This document shows positions 35,591 to 43,648 of a stretch of 64,000 nt of DNA, piece after piece (the first letter of the stretch is position 1; every line of letters starts with the position of its first letter). The position numbers and the translations under genes were made by a program. The notes below the pieces were generated by a model that was given only the letters and a program-made list of their open reading frames with translations, did not search any database and had not been told where the DNA came from. The stretch comes from Nocardia asteroides (GTDB lineage Bacteria > Actinomycetota > Actinomycetes > Mycobacteriales > Mycobacteriaceae): positions 5,208,001 through 5,272,000 of the forward strand of contig NZ_CP089214.1 of the NCBI RefSeq assembly GCF_021183625.1, given 5' to 3'.

Positions 35591-35606
35591 GGTCGGGAAC
35601 TCCTTG

Positions 35607-36878
35607 TCAGATGTGCATCGGCGGGGACGGCGGGAAGGTGACCGGGAGCCCGGCCAGCGCGCGGTGGAACGGGCCGGGGCGGCGCTGCAGCTCCGCTTCG
35701 GGCACCGCGAGTTCGAGGTCGGGCAGCGCGTCCAGCAGCTGGTCGATGGCCTCCTGCACGACCAGGTAGGCGACCGACTTGGCCGGGCAGGCGTGCGGGC
35801 CCGCGCCCCAGGCCAGGTGCGAGCGGTTGCCGGTGTGGTCGGCGGCGCGGATCTGCGGGTCGTTGTTCGCGCCGGAGAGGCTGATCACCACCGGCTGGTG
35901 CGCGGGCAGCCAGGTGTTGTCGATCAGGATCGGCTGGCGCGGGTAGGAGGTGCAGAAGTTCGCCATCGGCGGGTCGTCGAAGAGCACCTCGTCCAGGGCG
36001 TCCCTCGTCGAGAGCGCGCCGCCGAGCATGTTCCCGCCGAACCGGTCGTCGGTCACCATGAGCAGCAGCGTGTTCGCGATCAGGTTCTGCTGCGGCTCGA
36101 TGCCCGCGCCGTAGAAGCTGATCAGGTTGCTCAGCATCTCGGTGTCGTCCAGCCCGGCCGGGTGGTGCGCGAGCCGGGAGGTGACGTCGTCGCCCGGCTC
36201 CCTGCGGCGCAGCGCGATCAGCTCCAGCAGCGCGGTGCTCAGCATCTCCATGCCGCGCGCCGCCTCGACGGTGTCGAAGAGCATGGCCATGCCCTGCGCC
36301 ACCCGTGCCCCGAGCTCGGCCGAGCAGCCGACCATCCGGTTCAGCACCTCGAAGACCAGCGGAAAGGCGTACTGCCCGATGAGATCCGCCGAGCCGGTGG
36401 TGCAGAACTGGTTGATCAGCGGGATCGCGATCGTCTCCACGGTGGCGTGCAGGGCGTGCAGGTCGATCCCGTCGATGGCGGCGACGTAGGCCTGCCGGTA
36501 GCGCAGGTGCGCCTGGCCGCTGTTGCGCAGCGCGTTCGGGTACCACTCCATCATCGGCTTGACCGGGGAATCCGGCGGGATGCTCTCCTGCCAGGCGCGC
36601 GGGTCGGCCGGGAAGTGCTCCGGGTCGTTCAGAATCCGCACCGCGGTCTGGTGGCCGAGCACCAGCGTCGCCGGGACGCCCGGCGCCAGCTCGATCGGCG
36701 CCATCGACCCGTACTTCGCGCGCATGGCGCCGTAGGCACCGTGCGGGTCGGCCGCGAATTCCGCGGTGTGCAGCGGGATCCGGGGGCCGTCGGTCTCGAC
36801 GGGCGAACCGTGCGCAACCGGGCAGCCCCCGGTCGGCGCGTCGGACAGCGGGGACGGGGCGGATCGGGGGGTGTTCAC
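35607..36878 (-). CDS. Atypical cytochrome P450 without ExxR (CYP157-like)
   Basis: A 423-residue P450 homologue. The haem loop [17 protein letters not shown] contains Cys364. The K-helix reads DEVLFDDPP at 296-304, so the normally invariant ExxR is ExxF. The I-helix stretch [12 protein letters not shown] lacks the usual acid-Thr pair. Both oddities match the CYP157-type partners found beside CYP154 enzymes. The GTG at 36878 follows ggag at a suitable distance; the upstream extension to 37013 is Arg/Pro-rich shadow. It may bind haem but act as a partner or in a non-classical reaction. That is inference. Confidence 0.88.
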   Translation of the reverse strand: MNTPRSAPSPLSDAPTGGCPVAHGSPVETDGPRIPLHTAEFAADPHGAYGAMRAKYGSMAPIELAPGVPATLVLGHQTAVRILNDPEHFPADPRAWQESIPPDSPVKPMMEWYPNALRNSGQAHLRYRQAYVAAIDGIDLHALHATVETIAIPLINQFCTTGSADLIGQYAFPLVFEVLNRMVGCSAELGARVAQGMAMLFDTVEAARGMEMLSTALLELIALRRREPGDDVTSRLAHHPAGLDDTEMLSNLISFYGAGIEPQQNLIANTLLLMVTDDRFGGNMLGGALSTRDALDEVLFDDPPMANFCTSYPRQPILIDNTWLPAHQPVVISLSGANNDPQIRAADHTGNRSHLAWGAGPHACPAKSVAYLVVQEAIDQLLDALPDLELAVPEAELQRRPGPFHRALAGLPVTFPPSPPMHI

Positions 36879-37218
36879 AGACGCGGCTCCAAGCAGGGAA
36901 ACAGGACGACGCCCGGGGCGGTCGGTGCGGAATCCGGCCGCGCCCGGGGAGCCACCGGTGCGCACTCGCGACCGATCGACCCCACGCTTCCCCCAGCCTG
37001 TTGGCACCGCCAACCCGGGAAACCCCGGGCGTGAATCCGGTGACGTGGCCGCGAAAAGCGGGCTTCGTCACAATGGACCCGCCTACGGTAACAGCGGTTC
37101 CGCGTGAGCGCACTGGTCGGTATTCCCGGGCTCGAGGATGCGCGGCGCCCGCTTCGCGGCCCCGAACCGCGCGTGCTGCCGGATAGCTGAGGTCCGCGCA
37201 CTCCGTACCCTGGGAACG
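36879..37218. other. Intergenic region between P450 operon and alarmone synthetase
   Basis: A 340-base divergent promoter region. I see no gene here; the open frames are short and Arg/Pro-rich. Just before the GTG at 37219 lies TACCCT (37207-37212), a -10-like box close enough for a leaderless transcript. No clear operator was found. Confidence 0.4.
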
Positions 37219-37878
37219 GTGGAATCGGAACTGGTCACCTTCATCGCCCGCGAGCGCAACGAGCTCGAGCGGTTCCTGCTCGAGCACCAGTTCGCCGTCG
37301 ACGAGCTGCTGACCAAGGTGACCATCCTGCGCCGGGAGTTCATGCACCTGCGGCACTACAACCCGATCGAACACGTCACCTCGCGGGTCAAGACGCCGGC
37401 GAGCATGCTGCAGAAGGCGCTGCGCAAGGGCGTGCCCGCCGACCTCGACAGCATCCGCGCGCAGCTCACCGACATCGCGGGCATCCGGATCACCTGCAGC
37501 TTCATCGCCGACACCTACCTGGTGCTGGAGACGCTCACCGCGCAGAGCGACGTCCGGGTGCTGGAGATCAAGGACTACATCGCCAGGCCCAAGCCGAACG
37601 GCTACAAGAGCCTGCACGCCATCGTGGAGATCCCGGTCTTCCTCTCCACCGGCCCCAAGCACATGAAGGTCGAGCTGCAGATCCGCACCGTGGCGATGGA
37701 CTTCTGGGCCACGCTCGAGCACAAGATCTTCTACAAGTACGACGGCGACGTCCCGCCGCGGATCATCGACGACCTGGCCGAGGCGGCGCGGGTGGCGGGC
37801 GAGCTGGACCGCCGGATGGAGGAGCTGCACGAGGAGGTGCACGGCGCCGACGACCCGGTCCAGGCCGCCGTGGAGTAG
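37219..37878 (+). CDS. Small alarmone synthetase, (p)ppGpp synthetase (RelA/SpoT domain)
   Basis: A 219-residue GTP pyrophosphokinase made only of the synthetase domain, transferring pyrophosphate from ATP to GDP or GTP. Key motifs are RVKTPASMLQKALRKG, TDIAGIRITC, KDYIARPKPNGYKSLHAI (the G-loop) and VELQIRTVAMDFWATLEHKI. Hydrolase and regulatory domains are absent, as in RelQ/RelP-type small synthetases. The GTG at 37219 is probably leaderless. It would make alarmone in response to stress, independently of the long Rel enzyme. Confidence 0.93.
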   Translation: MESELVTFIARERNELERFLLEHQFAVDELLTKVTILRREFMHLRHYNPIEHVTSRVKTPASMLQKALRKGVPADLDSIRAQLTDIAGIRITCSFIADTYLVLETLTAQSDVRVLEIKDYIARPKPNGYKSLHAIVEIPVFLSTGPKHMKVELQIRTVAMDFWATLEHKIFYKYDGDVPPRIIDDLAEAARVAGELDRRMEELHEEVHGADDPVQAAVE

Positions 37879-37910
37879 CGGTGTCGGTGCCGTCAGGTAG
37901 GCAGGGAGCC

Positions 37911-38309
37911 ATGACCTCGCCGGTGGTGCTGCGCGCGGGCTGGGAGCGGGACTGGGCCGCGCTGCTCGAGCAGCTCGCCGACGGCACCGGGCACCCGTTC
38001 CGGGCGCAGGCCGCCGCCGAGATCATCATGCTCACGCACAACGAGCAGCTGCACGAGGTGAACCTGGGCTGGCACCCGAAGGCCGAGGAGCTGCTCTGGC
38101 ACCCCGCCGAGCAGCAGGCGAAGCGCTCGAACGGTGGGATGTGGAATGTGCGCTACCGCAACGATCGCAAGGCCGCCGGGGTCGCCACGCTGACCGAGCT
38201 GATCGCCGCCGCACGCCCTGGCTCACCGTGCGCTACGCGTTCTGAGTCAGCGCGCGCACCGCGGCGAGCAGGTCGTCGATATCGGCGGGCCGGTGCGCGA
38301 ACGAGGTGA
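37911..38309 (+). CDS. Small hypothetical protein with a probable 3' frameshift
   Basis: A 132-residue open frame of unknown family (GWERDWAALLEQLADGTGH, QLHEVNLGWHPKAEELLW). After TELIAAARP, near 38216-38218, the good sequence appears to continue in another frame as PWLTVRYAF with a stop at 38243-38245, which would give 111 residues and end just past the convergent aldolase stop. As read, the frame instead extends 77 bases into the aldolase gene with an Arg-rich tail. A missing base in the CCC run explains this. The ATG at 37911 has a ggag site. It directly follows the alarmone synthetase. Confidence 0.7.
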   Translation: MTSPVVLRAGWERDWAALLEQLADGTGHPFRAQAAAEIIMLTHNEQLHEVNLGWHPKAEELLWHPAEQQAKRSNGGMWNVRYRNDRKAAGVATLTELIAAARPGSPCATRSESARAPRRAGRRYRRAGARTR

Positions 38310-39291
38310 CCAGCCGGACCACCCCGGGCTCCCAGCGGTCGGCGTAGAAGGCGTAGCCGCGCTCGCGCAGCCCGGCGGTGAGCGCCGCCGGGAAGTGGCA
38401 GAACAGGATGTTGGCGCCGAGTTCGCCCGCCACCCGCACGCCGGGCGCCACCGCCAGCCCGGCGCGCAGCCGCTCGGCCATGGCGTTGGCGTGCGCGGCG
38501 CTGCGCAGCCAGAGGTCGTCGGCGAGGTAGGCGCCGAGCTGCGCGGTCTGGAACCGCATCTTGGCGGTGAGCTGGCCGCCGCGCTTGTGCCGGAAGGCGA
38601 GCTCGGTGGCGAGCGCGGGGTCGAAGCAGACGATGGCGTCGGCGGTCATGGTGCCGTTCTTGGTGGCGCCGAAGGAGAGCACGTCGACGCCGCTGCGCCA
38701 GCTCAGCTCGGCCGGGGTGGCGCCGAGCGCGGCGAGCGCGTTGGCGAAGCGCGCGCCGTCCATGTGCACGCGCAGCCCGGCCTCGCGGGCGATGCCGGTC
38801 AGGGTCCGGAGCTCGGCCACGCTGTAGACGCTGCCGGTCTCGGTGGCCTGGGTGAGGCTCAGCACCGAGGGCTGCACGCTGTGCACGTCGCCGCGCTTGC
38901 GGCCGGCCGCCGCGCGCAGCGCCTCCGGGTCGATCTTCGAATGCGCCCCGCCGACCGAAACGATCTTCGCGCCGTTCGTGAAGAACTCCGGCGCGCCCGC
39001 CTCGTCGTTGTCGATGTGCGCGTCCGGGTGCGCGAGCACGCTGCCCCACGGCGGGGTCAGCGCGGCCAGCGCGATGCCGTTCGCCGCCGAGCCGGAGCTG
39101 ACCGGGAAGACCGCGACCGGCCGCTCGAACAGCTCGTCGAAGCGCCGGTACACCGCCTGCGAGAGCGGGTCGTTGCCGTACGGCGCGGCGGGCCCGGCCG
39201 CGGCCGCGGCCACCGCGGCGAGCACCTCCGGCGCCGCACCGGCGGCGTTGTCGCTGAGGTAGCCGCGCAGGAGCTGCTCGGAGGCGGTCAT
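38233..39291 (-). CDS. Low-specificity L-threonine aldolase
   Basis: PLP-dependent enzyme of 352 residues cleaving threonine or allo-threonine to glycine and acetaldehyde. It has YGNDPLSQAVYRRFDELF, VHMDGARFANALA, and the PLP Lys in SFGATKNGTM; later RVRHKxxGGQ-type sequence is seen as FRHKRGGQLTAKMRF. The length is normal. The ATG at 39291 follows aaagg. It is convergent with, and overlaps, the frameshifted small gene. Confidence 0.92.
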   Translation of the reverse strand: MTASEQLLRGYLSDNAAGAAPEVLAAVAAAAAGPAAPYGNDPLSQAVYRRFDELFERPVAVFPVSSGSAANGIALAALTPPWGSVLAHPDAHIDNDEAGAPEFFTNGAKIVSVGGAHSKIDPEALRAAAGRKRGDVHSVQPSVLSLTQATETGSVYSVAELRTLTGIAREAGLRVHMDGARFANALAALGATPAELSWRSGVDVLSFGATKNGTMTADAIVCFDPALATELAFRHKRGGQLTAKMRFQTAQLGAYLADDLWLRSAAHANAMAERLRAGLAVAPGVRVAGELGANILFCHFPAALTAGLRERGYAFYADRWEPGVVRLVTSFAHRPADIDDLLAAVRALTQNA

Positions 39292-39381
39292 CGGAGCCTT
39301 TCGGGACGCTGTGCGGTTGCGGGTTTGATCCTCGCGCATCGGGACATCCGGCGCTCAGCCGAGGGAGCAGGAGCAGGTGGC

Positions 39382-39915
39382 ATGGATTCGGAGCATCTCG
39401 ACCTGCCGACGGGTGCGAGCGCGCGGCTCGCTGCCCTGCTCACCCGGCGGGCCGGCGTCGCGGTCGAGGTCGACGCGGGCGGGCCGGACGGCGCGCGCAC
39501 GGTGCGCTGGATCGACGGCCCGACCGTCGCGCAGCTGACCGAGCTCGTCGCCGAGCTGCGCGAGGACGAGCTGCCGCGGCCCGGAACGCTGAACTACGAA
39601 CACCGCCCGAGCAGCCACGGCCGCGCGGTGACGGCGCTGCTCTGGCTGGACGAGGCGCCGGAGCGCTGCGGGCTGCACGAGGCGGTGATCGCGGACCGCG
39701 CGGAGCGCGACATCGGCTGCCCCGAGCTCGCCGAGCACCACTGGCAGCGCCGCGCGGGCGCGCTGCTCAGCCTCGGCCCCGGCGGGCAGCGCTTCACCCT
39801 GACCGCGCTGCGGCTGCTGCTCGAGGTCGCGCGGACGTACGGCTGGGCCGCCGGGCTCACCTGGCTGGACACCAACGCGAGCGCGCCGCGCACCCGGTTG
39901 CGGGTCGTGCGCTGA
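39382..39915 (+). CDS. Hypothetical protein
   Basis: A 177-residue soluble protein, no recognised family. Visible blocks are VRWIDGPTVAQLTELVAELR, a Tyr/His-rich centre (LNYEHRPSSHGRAVTALLWL) and TLTALRLLLEVARTYGWAAG towards the end. It starts at the ATG at 39382. It is divergent from the threonine aldolase. Codon use matches the genome, so it is most likely real. Confidence 0.75.
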   Translation: MDSEHLDLPTGASARLAALLTRRAGVAVEVDAGGPDGARTVRWIDGPTVAQLTELVAELREDELPRPGTLNYEHRPSSHGRAVTALLWLDEAPERCGLHEAVIADRAERDIGCPELAEHHWQRRAGALLSLGPGGQRFTLTALRLLLEVARTYGWAAGLTWLDTNASAPRTRLRVVR

Positions 39916-40010
39916 GGACACGCCCGCCGACCGGCGGCTGCGGGCGAACGAACGGGCGCCCTGGTTGGGTGGCAGCCGACACTCGGCAGGGGATCGCGAG
40001 GGGGTTGAAC

Positions 40011-40409
40011 ATGCACGCCGCAGGCACACGGGCGCGTCGGCTGGACCTGCGCGCGGATATGCCGGTCCGGGAGTACGGCGCCGCCGGGGTCGTGGACGAG
40101 CAGCTCAGGGCGGAGCTCGCCGCCCAGCTCGGGGCCGGGCTCGCCGCCCCGGTGCCCGAGGCCGCGCTGGTCTGGTTGCGCGCGGGAGACGCGGAGGCGG
40201 TCGACCCGGCCGAGATAGCCGCCGCATTGCCGCCGTACGCGCCGATCTGGGTGCTCACCCCGAAACCCGGCCACCCCGGCCACATTCCGGCGGCCCAGCT
40301 CGGCGAGCTCGCCGACCGGGCCGCCGTTGTGATCACCGACCACACCGGGATCACCGGCGGCTGGACCGCGACCTGCATGCGCCGCCGCCGCGCGGAGCCG
40401 GGACCTTGA
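40011..40409 (+). CDS. DUF3052-like protein
   Basis: A 132-residue protein. The stretch AALVWLRAGDAEAVDPAEI, then APIWVLTPKPGHPGHIPAAQ, matches the DUF3052 style in which an acyl-carrier-like small domain has W(V/L)LTPK followed by GxPGHV. Function is unknown. The ATG at 40011 follows gaggggg. It is shorter than typical and the assignment rests on one block. Confidence 0.65.
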   Translation: MHAAGTRARRLDLRADMPVREYGAAGVVDEQLRAELAAQLGAGLAAPVPEAALVWLRAGDAEAVDPAEIAAALPPYAPIWVLTPKPGHPGHIPAAQLGELADRAAVVITDHTGITGGWTATCMRRRRAEPGP

Positions 40410-40433
40410 CGCACCGGGTGTGAGCGGCAACAC

Positions 40434-40445
40434 TACTGACCAGTA
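40434..40445. promoter_or_regulatory. TetR-type palindrome upstream of the secreted lipase
   Basis: TACTGACCAGTA is a near-perfect palindrome (5-base arms, 2-base centre), extended as ACTACTGACCAGTAAGT, 64 bases before the lipase start. It resembles operators of actinobacterial TetR repressors. No TetR gene is nearby, so the regulator would act from elsewhere. Confidence 0.5.
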
Positions 40446-40508
40446 AGTCGGACGGTCTCGTCCGGTTGGAGCGCCGCTCGGGCGCGCCTCGACGAAGAGG
40501 ATGGCACA

Positions 40509-41822
40509 GTGGGAACTGGGCGGGTAACCCTGGCGGTAGCAGCGGCCGCCGCCGCCGTGACGATGCTGGCGGGCGGCACCGTGCCGCCGGTCGCGAACGC
40601 GGCGCCGGACAACAGCTTCTTCGCCCACGGCGGGCAGGCGCCGCTCGGGTCGTACGCGCCGGGAACGGTGCTGGCCAGCCGGGTGCTGCCCTACCACCTG
40701 CTCGGCATCCCGACACCGCTCACCGCGGTGCAGATCCGCTACCGCACGACCGACGCGCAGGGCAGGCCGAGCGCCAACATCACCTCGGTGCTGCTGCCAC
40801 CCGGCGGCGTCGACCCGTCCCGGGTCGTCACCTACGGCTCGGCCTACGACTCGCTGAACCCGGAGCACAGCCCGTCCCGCTCGGTCGCGGGCAACGTCAG
40901 CTTCGGCGGCGCCATCGCCGACTCCGAGGGCGCCGTCATGGGGCTCTTCATCGCGCAGGGCTTCACCGTGATCGTCCCCGACACCGAGGGGCAGTCGGCG
41001 AACTTCGCCGCGGGGCCGGAGTACGGCATGAACACCCTGGACGCCATCCGCGCCGCCACCAGCACCGCCGCCACCGGGCTGAACCCGGCGTCGCGGGTGG
41101 GGCTCTTCGGCTACTCCGGCGGCGCGATCGCCACCAACTGGGCGGCGGCGCTCGCGCCGGAGTACGCGCCGGAGGTGAACGCCAACCTGGTCGGCGTCGC
41201 CGAGGGCGGCGTGCTGGCGAACCCGGCGCGCAACCTGCGCTACATCGACGGCAGCCTCGGCTGGGCCGGGGTGGCCGCCATGGCGATCATCGGCATCGCC
41301 CGCTCCTACGACATCGACTTCACGCCCTACCTCAACGACTTCGGCGCGCGGATCGCCGCGCAGCTCTCCTCGGCGTCGATCGCCAACGTGCTGTTCCAGT
41401 ACCCGGGGCTGACCTGGGCGCAGCTGACAAAGCCGGAATTCGCCAACCCGAACAGCGTGCCGCCCTTCGTGGAGACGGTCGCCAAGATCGACCTCGGCCT
41501 CGCGCCGACGCCGACCGTGCCGATGTTCATCGGCCAGGGCGCCAACGGCATCCTGGAGGGCACCGAGGGCACGAAGCCCGGCGTCGGCCCCGGCGACGGC
41601 GTGATGATCGCGGGCGACGTGCGGGCGCTGGCCAGGCAGTACTGCGACACCGGCAACGCCACCATCACCTACCACCAGTACGACGCGCTCAGCCACATCC
41701 CGGCGCTGACGGTCTGGTCGGTGGAGGCGACCACCTGGCTGCTCGATCGGTTCGCCGGCAAGCCCGCGCCGAACAACTGCGCCTCGATCGCCCCGGGGAA
41801 CTCGCTCGCCCCCGAGCTCTGA
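40509..41822 (+). CDS. Secreted lipase of the LIP family
   Basis: Exported alpha/beta hydrolase of 437 residues, probably splitting triacylglycerols or esters. A signal peptide covers residues 1-32 (core VTLAVAAAAAAVTMLA, cleavage near ANAA). The nucleophile is S203 in FGYSGGAIA; an acid may lie in VPMFIGQGANG or nearby, and the His in DALSHIPALT. YGSAYDSLNPEHSPS and VIVPDTEGQSANFAAG are typical of the secretory lipase family (LIP, PF03583). It starts at the GTG at 40509 after gaggatgg. It is preceded by a TetR-type palindrome. Confidence 0.9.
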   Translation: MGTGRVTLAVAAAAAAVTMLAGGTVPPVANAAPDNSFFAHGGQAPLGSYAPGTVLASRVLPYHLLGIPTPLTAVQIRYRTTDAQGRPSANITSVLLPPGGVDPSRVVTYGSAYDSLNPEHSPSRSVAGNVSFGGAIADSEGAVMGLFIAQGFTVIVPDTEGQSANFAAGPEYGMNTLDAIRAATSTAATGLNPASRVGLFGYSGGAIATNWAAALAPEYAPEVNANLVGVAEGGVLANPARNLRYIDGSLGWAGVAAMAIIGIARSYDIDFTPYLNDFGARIAAQLSSASIANVLFQYPGLTWAQLTKPEFANPNSVPPFVETVAKIDLGLAPTPTVPMFIGQGANGILEGTEGTKPGVGPGDGVMIAGDVRALARQYCDTGNATITYHQYDALSHIPALTVWSVEATTWLLDRFAGKPAPNNCASIAPGNSLAPEL

Positions 41823-41825
41823 GCG

Positions 41826-42335
41826 CTACAGCTCGGCGCTCGGCCCGGCCGCCGCGAGCAGCACCATGATCGCCTCGCGAGCGGCGGCGTCGGGCTCGGG
41901 GAGCGCGCGCAGCTCCTCGAGGTAGAACCGCGGATCGGTCAGCTGGATGGCGCGGCGGGCGCAGGCGTGCACCCGGCGTGGCAGCTCGGCGCGGATGAGG
42001 TCGAGGTCGCTCTCCAGCGCATGGCCGGGCTGCTCCGGGTCCAACCGCAGCGACCAGGGCGGATGCGGGTCGGCGAGCCGGACGATCTCGACCGCGGCGC
42101 CCCGCCACGTGACGTAGTCGCGCCAGGCATCCGGCACGGCGCCCGCGTGCAGCCCGAACCGGACGACCTGCTGCCCGTTCGTCCAGGTCCGGGTCACCCG
42201 GGTGCGCTCGACCACCGCCGTCCCCGCCCGCTCCGCCCGCGCCCAGCTCGGCTCCGACCCCGCGAACCCGTACGGCTCCAGCAACTTCCCGGTTGTCCGC
42301 CACAGGCGGCGCAGCGCCGAATCGGGTTTGACCAT
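41826..42335 (-). CDS. DUF4304-like protein
   Basis: A 169-residue soluble protein. LLEPYGFAGSEPSWARAE, followed by RVTRTWTNGQQVVRFGLHAG, and LESDLDLIRAELPRRVHA resemble DUF4304 proteins. No catalytic motif was seen. The ATG at 42335 was chosen; it lies 38 bases after the alkB stop on the same strand and so may be co-transcribed with alkB. The assignment is moderate. Confidence 0.68.
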   Translation of the reverse strand: MVKPDSALRRLWRTTGKLLEPYGFAGSEPSWARAERAGTAVVERTRVTRTWTNGQQVVRFGLHAGAVPDAWRDYVTWRGAAVEIVRLADPHPPWSLRLDPEQPGHALESDLDLIRAELPRRVHACARRAIQLTDPRFYLEELRALPEPDAAAREAIMVLLAAAGPSAEL

Positions 42336-42373
42336 CGGGGAAGGGTAGCGGGCGGGGGTGACACGGCCGCCGG

Positions 42374-43522
42374 TCAGCGCCCGGACGGTACCGCGGCCAG
42401 GTAGTGCTCGCGCTTGCCCGGCTGGATGTTGGCGCGCCCGGCATCGCCGCCGTAGTGCGCGAGCACCCGGTGGTCCATGCACCGGCGCCAGAGCGGGGGG
42501 AGCGCGGCGAGCACGATCATCCCCGCGTAACCGGCCGGGAGCTGCGGGGCGATCTCGGTGCTGCGCAGGGTCTGGTAGCGGCGGCCGGGGTTGGCGTGGT
42601 GGTCGCTGTGCCGCTGCAGGTGGAACAGGAAGATATTGGTGACCAGGTGGTCGCTGTTCCAGCTGTCGCGCGGGGAGCAGCGGGCCCAGCGGCCGTCCGG
42701 GCGGCGCTCGCGCAGCAGGCCGTAGTGCTCGACGTAGTTCACCGTCTCCAGCAGCCCGGCGCCGATCGCCGCCTGCAGCAGCAGCCACGGCGTGATCTCC
42801 CAGCCGAAGCCGGCGATCAACCCGCCGAAGAGCACCAGCGTCATGGCCCACGCCTGCAGGATGTGGTTGCGCGGGCTCCACCACCCGGAGCCCGTGCGCG
42901 CCAGCCGCTCCCGCTCCAGCCGCAGCGCCGAGCGGAACCCGCCCGCCACCGAGCGCGGCAGGAAGGCGTACAGCGATTCGCCGAGCCTGGCGCTGGCCGG
43001 ATCGTCCGGGGTGGCCACCCGCACGTGGTGCCCGCGGTTGTGCTCGACGAAGAAGTGCCCGTACCCGGACTGGGCGAGCGCGATCTTGGCCAGCCAGCGC
43101 TCCAGGTGCTCGGCCCGGTGCCCGAGCTCGTGCGCGGCGTTGATGCCGATCCCGGAGACCAGCCCCAGCGTGGTCGCCAGCCCGACCTTGTCCCAGATCC
43201 CCAGCTCCGCGCCGCCCCACATGGCGCAGGCGAGCAGCAGCCCGACCAGCTGGACCGGCAGGAACAGGTAGGTGCACCAGCGGTAGTACCGGTCCTCGGA
43301 GAGCAGCTCGTAGTCCTCGTCGCGCGGATTCGAGCCGTCCGCGCCGATCAGCAGGTCGAGCAGCGGAATGGCGGCGAGCACGATGACCGGGCCGATCCAC
43401 CAGAACACCGGCAGCCCGGTCCGGTACACCAGCTGCGAGGGAAGCAGCGCGGAGGCGGGGGCGATCAGCCCGAGCATCCACAGGTGCCGTTTCGGGTCGT
43501 GACCCCGCTCGCTCGCCCACAT
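42374..43522 (-). CDS. alkB: Alkane 1-monooxygenase
   Basis: Integral-membrane di-iron hydroxylase of 382 residues that oxidises the terminal carbon of alkanes. All histidine boxes are present: HELGH, EHNRGHH and LQRHSDHHANP, with NYVEHYGL between the second and third. About six membrane segments surround them. The start is the ATG at 43522. In other actinomycetes alkB is followed by rubredoxin genes and an AlkU regulator; here none follows, and the C-terminus carries no fused rubredoxin, so electrons must come from rubredoxin encoded elsewhere. A PucR-type regulator gene lies upstream in the same orientation. Confidence 0.93.
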   Translation of the reverse strand: MWASERGHDPKRHLWMLGLIAPASALLPSQLVYRTGLPVFWWIGPVIVLAAIPLLDLLIGADGSNPRDEDYELLSEDRYYRWCTYLFLPVQLVGLLLACAMWGGAELGIWDKVGLATTLGLVSGIGINAAHELGHRAEHLERWLAKIALAQSGYGHFFVEHNRGHHVRVATPDDPASARLGESLYAFLPRSVAGGFRSALRLERERLARTGSGWWSPRNHILQAWAMTLVLFGGLIAGFGWEITPWLLLQAAIGAGLLETVNYVEHYGLLRERRPDGRWARCSPRDSWNSDHLVTNIFLFHLQRHSDHHANPGRRYQTLRSTEIAPQLPAGYAGMIVLAALPPLWRRCMDHRVLAHYGGDAGRANIQPGKREHYLAAVPSGR

Positions 43523-43648
43523 CGTCCCGGCACCTCGTACTCGATCGCGGCCGCGGAGTCCGACCCTCCTCGCAACCGTCGTGCCAGGTACATCGCCCGA
43601 AGTGTCAGCAATGTTTCGGCAACGACACGCCGACGGTTCGGGCCCCTC

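Noticed and set aside
34379-36878. Full conservon operon around the P450 pair
   Set aside because: No sensor kinase-like, roadblock, DUF742 or small GTPase gene lies beside the P450s.
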